In this document: one piece after another, positions 28,824-36,413 of the stretch | Position numbering within the stretch: position 1 is the stretch's first letter | Layout: each line of letters starts with the position of its first letter | DNA from: Gemmatimonadota bacterium | Lineage (GTDB): Bacteria > Gemmatimonadota > Gemmatimonadetes > Gemmatimonadales > GWC2-71-9 | DNA: 64,000 bases | Direction: 5' to 3' | Assembly (NCBI GenBank): GCA_003221895.1 | Contig: QHUJ01000111.1 | Coordinates: 19,562-83,561 of the forward strand | The notes under the pieces: generated by a model | Database searches by the model: none | What the model was told of the DNA's origin: nothing | The model's input: the letters and a program-made list of their open reading frames with translations, nothing else | Made by a program: the position numbers and the translations under genes

Positions 28824-31052
28824 ATGCCACAATCCGCTGCCGCCGGCGCCCCAGGCGTGCCTTCCGCCCCTGCCGCGCCTCCGACCATTGCGCCACCCGC
28901 GCCCCCCTCACCACCTCTGCCCGAGCGCATCACCCGGCTGGTCGATCTATCCCAGAACCTCTGGTGGAGCTGGCAGCTCGATGCGCGCGAGCTGTTTCAC
29001 CGGATCGACCACCGCCTCTGGGAAGCGACGCGGCACAACGCCGTAGAATTCCTCCGGCAGGTGGACCCGGAGCGTCTCGCACAGCGCGCCAAGGATGCCG
29101 CCTTCCTCGAACGCTATGACGCGGTGATGCGCCGCTTCGAGGAGCTCCAGGAGCGCGGCGACACGTGGTTCGCGGACCAGTCTCCGGAGCTGCTCAAGCG
29201 GTCGATCGCGTATTTCTCGGCCGAATTCGCCCTGCACCGCTCTCTGCCGATTTACTCGGGCGGTCTCGGCGTGCTCGCCGGTGATCATTGCAAGGAGGCC
29301 TCCGACCTGGGCGTGCCGCTGGTCGGCGTCGGCTTGTATTACCACGGCGGCTACTTCGATCAGTTGATCGGACTCGACGGCTGGCAGCGCGACTCCGACG
29401 ATCCGATCGATCCCGCCGTGAATCCCGTGGCTCGGGTCAACGGGCCCGACGGCGATCCCGCTCTCGTATCGGTCACAATTGCCGGCCGTGAGGTCCACAT
29501 CGGCGCTTGGCGCGTGATGGTGGGACGCGTCCCGGTCTACCTGCTCGATACCGACCTCGATCGCAACGATCCCGCCGACCGCAAGCTGACCGCGCGGCTG
29601 TACACCAGCGCAGCCGAATGGCGCCTGCGACAGGAGTGGGTCCTGGGCGTCGGCGGCGTGCGCATGCTCCGAGCCCTCGGCATCAATCCGGAGATCTGGC
29701 ACGCGAATGAGGGGCACGCGGCGTTCATGCACGTCGAGCGGCTGCGCGAGCTCCTCGCGAACGGCCTCACCCTTCCGGCGGCACGGAATCAGATCCGTTC
29801 CTCGAGTGTCTTTACAACACACACGCCGGTTGCGGCGGGACACGACGTTTTTACGACGGAACAAGTCGAGCAAGTGACAGGGCCGTTCTGGAACGCAATG
29901 GGTATCACCCGCGAACAATTCATGTCGCTCGGAAACTCCGGGCCCAATGATCAGCGGTTCGAGATGACGGTGCTCTCGCTGCGTCTCGCGGGCCGCGTGA
30001 ACGGCGTATCGGCCCGGCATCAGGAAGAATCGCGGCGCATCTGGCGTTGGGTGTGGGATAACCGGCCCGCAGAACAAATCCCCATCGGGCACGTCACGAA
30101 CGGCGTCCACCTCGGCACCTGGATGGCGCGACCGATCCGCGAGCTGCTCGCCGTAGCCCTCGGTGCAGATTGGGAATCGCGCACGGAGCCCGACAGGACC
30201 GCGGCGGCCGTACGGGCACTGGATAATGACCGGCTGTGGGCTGCGCACGAGAGCCTGCGGTACCTGCTGCTGCATTACATCCGCGAGGAAGCGCGTCACC
30301 GTTGGCGGGATTACTGGAAAGAACCGGCGAAGCTTGCGGCGGCCGGGACGCTCCTCTCCCCCAACGTACTGACCCTCGGATTCGCCCGCCGCTTTGCAAC
30401 CTACAAGCGAGCCGACCTGCTGTTCCGCGACCCCGAGCGGCTGCGGCGACTGCTGACCGACTCTCGCCGCCCCGTCCAGATCATCTTCGCCGGCAAGGCG
30501 CATCCCGCGGACGATCCGGGGAAGCGCGTGCTGCAGCGGATTTTCACGGCCGCGCAGGATCCCAGTTTCGAGGGACGAATCGCGTTCCTCGAGGATTACG
30601 AAATGCATCTCGCGCAGCGCATGGTCGCCGGTGTGGATATGTGGGTCAACCTGCCGCGCGTGCCGCTCGAAGCCTGCGGTACCAGCGGCATGAAGGCGGC
30701 GCTCAACGGCGTTCCACAGTTGAGCACGCTCGATGGTTGGTGGGCCGAGGGGTTCACGGGGGAGAATGGCTGGGCGATTCCCTTGTCTGGTGCCGAGGCT
30801 GACGCGGAGCAGTGGGACATGGAGCATCTGTTCCGTCTGCTCGAGCAGGAAGTAGTACCGAAGTTCTACGATCGCATCCCTGGCAAAGTATCCGCCGCCT
30901 GGGTACAGATCATGAAGTCCGCGCTGGCCGTGAGTGTCGAGCGGTTCACCACCCGACAAATGCTGCAGACCTACGTCACGCGATACTACGTTCCCGCGGC
31001 CGCCGGGGACGCCCTTCCCGAGAATTCTGCCACCGTAGCGCAGGGGGATTAG
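28824..31052 (+). CDS. glgP: Alpha-glucan phosphorylase (GT35)
   Basis: A 742-residue phosphorylase that releases glucose 1-phosphate from glycogen or maltodextrin. A Pro/Ala-rich start (1-32) is followed by a DUF3417-type N-terminal domain (LSQNLWWSW) and the catalytic GT35 core with SAEFALHRSLPIYSGGLGVLAGD. The PLP lysine K624 lies in GTSGMKAALNG. This is the compact archaeal/bacterial alpha-glucan phosphorylase form. No ribosome site is evident. Two GH57 genes follow on the same strand, which gives a glycogen breakdown set. Confidence 0.95.
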   Translation: MPQSAAAGAPGVPSAPAAPPTIAPPAPPSPPLPERITRLVDLSQNLWWSWQLDARELFHRIDHRLWEATRHNAVEFLRQVDPERLAQRAKDAAFLERYDAVMRRFEELQERGDTWFADQSPELLKRSIAYFSAEFALHRSLPIYSGGLGVLAGDHCKEASDLGVPLVGVGLYYHGGYFDQLIGLDGWQRDSDDPIDPAVNPVARVNGPDGDPALVSVTIAGREVHIGAWRVMVGRVPVYLLDTDLDRNDPADRKLTARLYTSAAEWRLRQEWVLGVGGVRMLRALGINPEIWHANEGHAAFMHVERLRELLANGLTLPAARNQIRSSSVFTTHTPVAAGHDVFTTEQVEQVTGPFWNAMGITREQFMSLGNSGPNDQRFEMTVLSLRLAGRVNGVSARHQEESRRIWRWVWDNRPAEQIPIGHVTNGVHLGTWMARPIRELLAVALGADWESRTEPDRTAAAVRALDNDRLWAAHESLRYLLLHYIREEARHRWRDYWKEPAKLAAAGTLLSPNVLTLGFARRFATYKRADLLFRDPERLRRLLTDSRRPVQIIFAGKAHPADDPGKRVLQRIFTAAQDPSFEGRIAFLEDYEMHLAQRMVAGVDMWVNLPRVPLEACGTSGMKAALNGVPQLSTLDGWWAEGFTGENGWAIPLSGAEADAEQWDMEHLFRLLEQEVVPKFYDRIPGKVSAAWVQIMKSALAVSVERFTTRQMLQTYVTRYYVPAAAGDALPENSATVAQGD

Positions 31053-31102
31053 TTGGAGACCCGGGTGACAGGACTCGCCAACTAAGGCTCTCCCCTGATC
31101 GG

Positions 31103-32434
31103 ATGAGCGCACCACAGCATGGCCTCGCCGTCATCCACGGCCATTTCTATCAACCGCCACGGGAAAACCCAGTGACGGGACTGGTTGATGCCGAGCCGTC
31201 GGCCGCGCCTGAGCATGATTGGAACGTGCGCATCACCAAGGAATCGTATCGCCCGCTCGTGCCGGTCTACGAGTACTTGAGTTTCGATTTCGGACCGACG
31301 CTGCTCGACTGGCTGCAGCGTGAAGCGCGTAACGTCTACGACGCGGTGATCCGCGCCGATCACGCCGGCGTACGGCGGCTGGGACACGGCAATGCGCTGG
31401 CGACGCCGTATCACCACATCATCCTCCCGCTTGCGAGCCGGCGCGATAAGGAAACGGAAGTGCGCTGGGGGATTCAGGACTTCAAAAGGCGGTTCGGGCG
31501 CGATCCGGCTGGTTTCTGGCTGCCCGAAACGGCCGTCGATCGGCAGACGCTCGATGTGATTGCAGCCGCGGGGGTCGCATTCACGGTGCTCGCTCCGCAT
31601 CAGGTTTCCAAGGCGCCGGAGTACGGGCTGCCCGCCAGGATCGACCTCGACGGTGGGCGCTCTATCGCAGTCTTCGCCTACGACGGCAAGTTGTCGCACG
31701 GCGTCGCGTTTGGCGGGCTGGCGACGGATCCCGACCGCTGGACCGACGTGCTGAGACACACGTCCGCGGGTGCGATCGCGAGCATCGCGGTGGACGGCGA
31801 AACGTTCGGGCATCATCACAAGGGCACCGACAAGACCGTCGCGACGGTCGTGCACCGCCTGCAGCATTCCGGCACAGTGAAAGTGAGCAACTTTGCCGCC
31901 GCGCTCGCCGATCACCCGCCCCGGGAGACGGTGAATCTCGTCGAGCCGACCTCGTGGAGCTGCGCACACGGCGTGGAGCGGTGGCGATCGGCGTGCGGTT
32001 GCAGGCTCAGGGGAGACACGCAGCAGGAGTGGCGCGCGCCCCTGCGCGACGCGGTGGACTGGCTCGCCGCCGAGATCCATGCGATCTACGAGCGTGAGGG
32101 GGCGTCCCTGCCCGGCGGTCCCTGGGCATTTCGAGACGCGGCCGGCGCCACCGCGCCGGTGAAAGGCGGTGACAATGTGGAGCGTCTGATCGAGATGGAG
32201 CGTGGCGTGCTGCGTGCCATGACGTCGTGCGGCTGGTTCTTCGATGACATCGCCGGCATCGAAGGGCGGCAGGTGCTGCGCTACGCCGCGTACGCGATCG
32301 GGCTCGCCGGTCCCGACAGCGCACGGCTCGAGGCCGGCTTCATCCAAAAGCTGGGCGACGCGGAGGCCAACGACCCCAGAGCGGGCAGCGCCGCCGACGT
32401 CTTTCGGCAGACGCTGCAGCCCACGCCGTCGTGA
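31103..32434 (+). CDS. GH57 glycoside hydrolase of the DUF3536 type, short form
   Basis: A 443-residue GH57 enzyme. It begins with HGHFYQPPRENP; the predicted nucleophile is E142 (FWLPETAVD) and the acid/base D231 (VDGETFGHHH). The conserved WSCAHGVERWR...CGC motif is near 295-310. It lacks most of the C-terminal domain seen in longer (about 800-residue) relatives. It probably acts on alpha-1,4-glucans. ATG 31103 is chosen because the GH57 fold starts at residue 10; the frame extends far upstream inside glgP. It overlaps the next gene as GTGA (32431-32434). Confidence 0.85.
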   Translation: MSAPQHGLAVIHGHFYQPPRENPVTGLVDAEPSAAPEHDWNVRITKESYRPLVPVYEYLSFDFGPTLLDWLQREARNVYDAVIRADHAGVRRLGHGNALATPYHHIILPLASRRDKETEVRWGIQDFKRRFGRDPAGFWLPETAVDRQTLDVIAAAGVAFTVLAPHQVSKAPEYGLPARIDLDGGRSIAVFAYDGKLSHGVAFGGLATDPDRWTDVLRHTSAGAIASIAVDGETFGHHHKGTDKTVATVVHRLQHSGTVKVSNFAAALADHPPRETVNLVEPTSWSCAHGVERWRSACGCRLRGDTQQEWRAPLRDAVDWLAAEIHAIYEREGASLPGGPWAFRDAAGATAPVKGGDNVERLIEMERGVLRAMTSCGWFFDDIAGIEGRQVLRYAAYAIGLAGPDSARLEAGFIQKLGDAEANDPRAGSAADVFRQTLQPTPS

Positions 32435-34359
32435 ACGCTCCCCTCCGTTTTGTGTTCGGCCTGCACCTGCATCAACCGGTGGGGAATTTCGATCACGTCA
32501 TGGCCGATCATGTGCGCGATGTATACCGGCCGATCATCGAGCGTGCCACCGCTGCCGGATTCTTCCCGCTTACGCTGCACGTCTCTGGCCCATTGCTCGA
32601 ATGGCTGGAGCACCATGAAGTGAGCTGGCTCGACATGATCGGCCGGCTGGCGGTCGATGGAAAGCTGGAGCTGCTGCTCGCCGGGTTCGACGAGCCGATT
32701 CTCGCATCGTTGCCCAAGCCGGACCGGCTGGAGCAGATCGGCCGCATGCGCGACTACTTGAAGCGTCGTTTTGGCGTCGACGCGACGGGCCTCTGGCTTA
32801 CGGAGCGCGTCTGGCAACCAGGCCTGGCCGAGGATCTCGCCGAGGCGGGCGTGGAGTACGCGCTCGTCGACGACCGCCACTTTTTGGTAAGCGGCTTTCG
32901 CAGCGACGAGCTGCACCGACCGCACCTCACCGAGTCGAACGGCCGCCGCGTGGGGCTGCTCGCAATCGACGAGCGGCTCCGGTACCTGATTCCATTCCGG
33001 CCGCCGGAAGAGACGGCGTCGTATCTGCGGCAGCTGCGCAGTCACGGCCACGGACTCGCCGTGCTCGCCGACGACGGCGAGAAGTTCGGCGGGTGGCCCG
33101 GCACGAAAGACTGGGTCTACGGCTCGGGCTGGTTGGACACGTTCCTGCAGACGATGGAGCGGCTGATAGCCGCCGGCGAGATGAAGCTCACGACCGGGCA
33201 GGAGGCGTTCCGGCAGGTCCCATCGGGGGGACTGGCCTACCTCGGCACCACGTCCTATCGGGAGATGGAGAAGTGGTCTCTTCCGTCTGCCGCCCAGCAG
33301 GACCTCACCAAGCTCGAAGAGCAGCTGGGGCCAGAGCGTCTCGCCGCCTCGACAGCGTTCGTGCGGGGGGGACACTGGCACCATTTCCTCGTCAAGTACG
33401 CCGAGGCAAACCGGATGCATAAGACGATGCTCGCGCTTTCGACCCTCTCGCGCAGCCGCGGCGATCCGCCCGAGGCGCGGCGGGCCATTGGGCGGGCGCA
33501 GTGCAACGACGCCTACTGGCACGGCGTGTTCGGCGGTCTCTACCTGCCGCATTTGCGCAATGCGATCTGGCGCCAGCTCGCCATCGCCGAGCATGTGCTG
33601 CGTCAGGGCGAATCGCTCGCCTGCGACGAGCGCGACCTCGACTACGACGGCTACCCCGAGCTGTGGGTGCATTCGTCACAGTTCTCGGCGTTGATCAGCC
33701 CCCATCGCGGCGGCGCCGTCGAGGTGCTCACACGCTTCAGCGACCTCACCAACCTCGCCGACGTGCTGACGCGGCGTCGCGAGTCTTATCACGAGCTCCC
33801 CAAGCAGACGCATGGTGACGGCGGCCACGACAAATCGGGCGGAACGCAGAGCATTCACGACATCGAGAAAGCGTCCCGCCTCACCGAGCTGCCGCCCGTG
33901 GATGCGGAGCCACGCGCGATTCTCGTCGACCGCCTGATCAACACCGACGTTACAGCAACGCAGTACGCCAAAGGCAATTACAAGCCGCTGCGATCGTGGG
34001 CCGCCGAGCCGATGCGCGCCACCGTGAATGCAGCCCCCGACTCGATCACGGTCGTGCTGCAGGGTGATCGGATCGAAAAGCGGCTCACCTTCGATGCCGC
34101 AGGGTGTCTCGAGGTTCGCTACCGCTGGGACGGTTCGGGAATGCCGGCGGACGCACTCTTCGCGCCTGAACTGTCACTCGCCCGCAGCGTTGCGCTCCAG
34201 GTGCATCCCGAGGCGGACATCTGGCGCTCCGAGATCACCACGGTCTCACGCAGCGAGAAAGGCTTCGAAGAAACGATCCAGGGCATCTCGATTACACCGC
34301 GCTGGCCTGCCCAACTCGGCGGATGCTCGCTCGAGCTCGGCGCGAGCGCCTCCCCGTGA
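32431..34359 (+). CDS. GH57 4-alpha-glucanotransferase / alpha-amylase
   Basis: A 642-residue GH57 enzyme of the Thermococcus 4-alpha-glucanotransferase type. HLHQP opens the catalytic domain; the nucleophile is E125 (WLTERVWQP) and the acid/base Asp is at 214-215 (LADDGEKFGGWP). The C-terminal beta domains (DUF1925/DUF1926-like) follow from about 300. It would transfer or hydrolyse alpha-1,4-glucan segments and feed linear chains to GlgP. The GTG start overlaps the stop of the first GH57 gene, so translation is probably coupled. Confidence 0.92.
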   Translation: MNAPLRFVFGLHLHQPVGNFDHVMADHVRDVYRPIIERATAAGFFPLTLHVSGPLLEWLEHHEVSWLDMIGRLAVDGKLELLLAGFDEPILASLPKPDRLEQIGRMRDYLKRRFGVDATGLWLTERVWQPGLAEDLAEAGVEYALVDDRHFLVSGFRSDELHRPHLTESNGRRVGLLAIDERLRYLIPFRPPEETASYLRQLRSHGHGLAVLADDGEKFGGWPGTKDWVYGSGWLDTFLQTMERLIAAGEMKLTTGQEAFRQVPSGGLAYLGTTSYREMEKWSLPSAAQQDLTKLEEQLGPERLAASTAFVRGGHWHHFLVKYAEANRMHKTMLALSTLSRSRGDPPEARRAIGRAQCNDAYWHGVFGGLYLPHLRNAIWRQLAIAEHVLRQGESLACDERDLDYDGYPELWVHSSQFSALISPHRGGAVEVLTRFSDLTNLADVLTRRRESYHELPKQTHGDGGHDKSGGTQSIHDIEKASRLTELPPVDAEPRAILVDRLINTDVTATQYAKGNYKPLRSWAAEPMRATVNAAPDSITVVLQGDRIEKRLTFDAAGCLEVRYRWDGSGMPADALFAPELSLARSVALQVHPEADIWRSEITTVSRSEKGFEETIQGISITPRWPAQLGGCSLELGASASP

Positions 34360-34380
34360 GGGCGCTGCGCCGCCGGGAGC

Positions 34381-34418
34381 GCATCGCGAATCTCTGCGCG
34401 GTTTCCCGGTCGCGATGC
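34381..34418 (+). promoter_or_regulatory. 9-bp inverted repeat between the GH57 and mtnB genes
   Basis: GCATCGCGA (34381-34389) pairs perfectly with TCGCGATGC (34410-34418) around a 20-nt loop. No T-run follows, so it is either a Rho-dependent end structure or a regulatory hairpin that separates glycogen genes from the mtn genes. Confidence 0.35.
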
Positions 34419-34466
34419 TGGTGAAAAACTGAGGCTGGCAGTTGGTGGAGGTTGGCCGAGGTGATG

Positions 34467-34472
34467 TATTTT
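34467..34472 (+). promoter_or_regulatory. -10 box TATTTT, 6 nt before mtnB
   Basis: TATTTT, six bases (TGAGGC), then ATG. A GAGGTGA at 34458-34464 is 14 nt from the ATG, too far for a normal ribosome site, and the GAGG next to the ATG is too close. Confidence 0.4.
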
Positions 34473-34478
34473 TGAGGC

Positions 34479-35120
34479 ATGCCTTCCGAAGAGTCGTTCG
34501 CATCACTCGCCCAACAACTGGTCGAGATCGGCCGGCAGTCTTATGCCCGCGGGTGGACGTTTGGAACCAGCGGCAACTTCAGCGCGGTCGTGAGCCGGGA
34601 GCCCCTCCGGTTGGCCATCACGACCAGTGGCGTCGATAAGGGCCTGCTAAACGCCAGTCAAATCGTGCAGATTGATGAAACCGGTCGTGTGCTCGGTGGC
34701 GGCGCGGGAAAGCCTTCTGCCGAAGCCCGGCTGCATGTCGCAGTCGCACGCGCGCGCGGCGTGGGGGCAGGCGCCGTGTTGCATACGCACTCGATCTGGA
34801 GCACGGTTCTCTCCGATGCCGCCGCTGACGGGGGCGTCGTGATCGAAGGCTATGAGATGCTCAAGGGGCTCGACGGCGTCAGCACGCATCAGCACCGTGA
34901 ATGGCTCCCGATCATCGAGAACACGCAGGATTGGGCGATAGCGGCGGCGGAGGTGGAGCAACTGCTCCGCGCCAACCCGAAAGCGCACGGATTCCTCATC
35001 CGCCGGCACGGTCTCTATACCTGGGGCCGCGACCTCGCAGCAGCGAAACGGCAGATGGAAATCCTCGAGTTCTTGTTTGAAGCGATGGGTCGAAAGCGAG
35101 GCATGACATGGCAACCGTAA
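34479..35120 (+). CDS. mtnB: Methylthioribulose-1-phosphate dehydratase
   Basis: A 213-residue class II aldolase-fold enzyme that dehydrates 5-methylthioribulose 1-phosphate in the methionine salvage pathway. The signatures are [19 protein letters not shown], the zinc-binding HTHSIWST and the third His in [10 protein letters not shown]. Length matches the family. The end overlaps mtnD by 13 bp. The upstream pathway genes mtnA and mtnK/mtnN are not in this window. Confidence 0.95.
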   Translation: MPSEESFASLAQQLVEIGRQSYARGWTFGTSGNFSAVVSREPLRLAITTSGVDKGLLNASQIVQIDETGRVLGGGAGKPSAEARLHVAVARARGVGAGAVLHTHSIWSTVLSDAAADGGVVIEGYEMLKGLDGVSTHQHREWLPIIENTQDWAIAAAEVEQLLRANPKAHGFLIRRHGLYTWGRDLAAAKRQMEILEFLFEAMGRKRGMTWQP

Positions 35121-35674
35121 GAATCCCCGCGGAGCAGAGGACGATCACCGATCAGAACGAGGTGACGGGTTACCTCAAGACGTTGGAGATCGATTATGAG
35201 CACTGGCCGGGAGAGCAGCGCGTGGCGGTCGATGCTTCGGCGGAAGCCGTCTTGCAGGCCTACGCGCCCGAGATCGCACAACTCAAGGCGCGCGGCGGGT
35301 ACGTGACCGCGGACATCATCGACGTCACCTCCACCACCCCCGGCCTCGACGCCATGCTCGCGAAATTCAACGTCGAGCACTGGCACGACGAAGACGAAGT
35401 GCGCTTCATCATTCGCGGGCGCGGCCTGTTCCACATCCATCCGCGCCAGGGTCCGGTCATCGCTATCGAAGTGGAGGCCGGTGATCTGCTGCGCGTCCCC
35501 CGCGGCACCCATCACTGGTTCGATCTCTGCGCCGACCGCAACATCCGGGCGATCCGTCTGTTCCAGGACAAGTCGGGCTGGACGCCGCACTACACCAACA
35601 GCGGCACCGACAGCGGCTACCAGCCGGTGTGCATGGGGCCAACGTACATCCCGCTCGGGGCTCATTCGAGCTGA
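35108..35674 (+). CDS. mtnD: Acireductone dioxygenase
   Basis: A 188-residue cupin enzyme that oxidises acireductone to 4-methylthio-2-oxobutanoate plus formate with iron (or off-pathway with nickel). The metal ligands are seen in [11 protein letters not shown] (two His and a Glu) and the later His of GTHHWFDL. It starts inside the end of mtnB and ends sharing the bases CTGA with the likely start of mtnC. Confidence 0.95.
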   Translation: MATVRIPAEQRTITDQNEVTGYLKTLEIDYEHWPGEQRVAVDASAEAVLQAYAPEIAQLKARGGYVTADIIDVTSTTPGLDAMLAKFNVEHWHDEDEVRFIIRGRGLFHIHPRQGPVIAIEVEAGDLLRVPRGTHHWFDLCADRNIRAIRLFQDKSGWTPHYTNSGTDSGYQPVCMGPTYIPLGAHSS

Positions 35675-36408
35675 CCCCTCCCAACACTCGCGCGATCCTG
35701 CTGGACATCGAGGGCACGACCACGCCCATCGCATTCGTCCAGCAGGTGCTGTTCCCGTACGCGCGAGCACAGGTGCGTGAGTATCTCCAGCAGAACGCGA
35801 CGAATCCCGGCGTGCTCGCGGATGTCGCGGCGCTGCGCGCGGAGCACGCCGCCGAGCCCCCCACGCAATCCGGTCTCCCGGCCTGGAATCCATCCGACGA
35901 GCGGCGGTCGGCCGAGGCCTACGTCTACTGGCTGATGGACCGTGACCGCAAATCGACGGGACTGAAGTCGCTGCAGGGCCGGATCTGGGAAGCCGGATAT
36001 CAGCGCGGCGAGCTGCAGGGAAAAGGGGAGGTCTACCCCGACGTACGCCCGGCGTTTGTGCGCTGGCGCCGCAACGGCATCCTCATCGCCATCTTTTCCT
36101 CCGGCAGTATTCAGGCGCAGCGCAACCTGTTCGCCAACACGAGCGCCGGCGACCTCACGCCTTTTCTCTACGACTATTTCGACACCAAGACGGGCCCGAA
36201 GCGGGAATCCAACAGCTACCGGGTGATCGCCGCCGCGCTGCACCAATCGCCGAGCGAAGTGTTGTTCGTCTCGGACGTCACGGCCGAGTTGGACGCGGCG
36301 CGCGATGCGGGGATGAGTACTGTCCTGTGCGTGCGCGGATCCGACGCTCCCGTCGAGACGACTGGCGCGGGCCATACTCGCATTCGCTCTTTCTATGAGC
36401 TAGCGTAG
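35671..36408 (+). CDS. mtnC: Enolase-phosphatase E1 (HAD superfamily)
   Basis: A 245-residue HAD phosphatase that enolises and dephosphorylates 2,3-diketo-5-methylthiopentyl-1-phosphate. Motifs: nucleophile Asp in [11 protein letters not shown], Ser in [10 protein letters not shown], Lys in TKTGPKRES and the Asp of [12 protein letters not shown]. No ATG, GTG or TTG lies at the expected place. The CTG at 35671 overlaps the mtnD stop as CTGA and gives the usual short N-terminus. GTG 35629 would add 14 residues inside mtnD. I prefer CTG, with moderate certainty. Confidence 0.88.
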   Translation: MTPPNTRAILLDIEGTTTPIAFVQQVLFPYARAQVREYLQQNATNPGVLADVAALRAEHAAEPPTQSGLPAWNPSDERRSAEAYVYWLMDRDRKSTGLKSLQGRIWEAGYQRGELQGKGEVYPDVRPAFVRWRRNGILIAIFSSGSIQAQRNLFANTSAGDLTPFLYDYFDTKTGPKRESNSYRVIAAALHQSPSEVLFVSDVTAELDAARDAGMSTVLCVRGSDAPVETTGAGHTRIRSFYELA

Positions 36409-36413
36409 CCGCC

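Noticed and set aside
30812..31102. 97-codon N-terminal extension of the first GH57 gene
   Set aside because: It lies wholly within the glgP end and its spacer, lacks GH57 similarity, and the fold starts at ATG 31103.
28947..31115. A 722-codon open frame antisense to glgP
   Set aside because: High-G+C shadow: no family pattern, while the plus strand has a full GT35 protein with its PLP lysine.
34360..34478. Possible SAM-responsive riboswitch before mtnB
   Set aside because: No kink-turn or conserved SAM-aptamer elements can be laid out in 119 bases; only one inverted repeat is seen.
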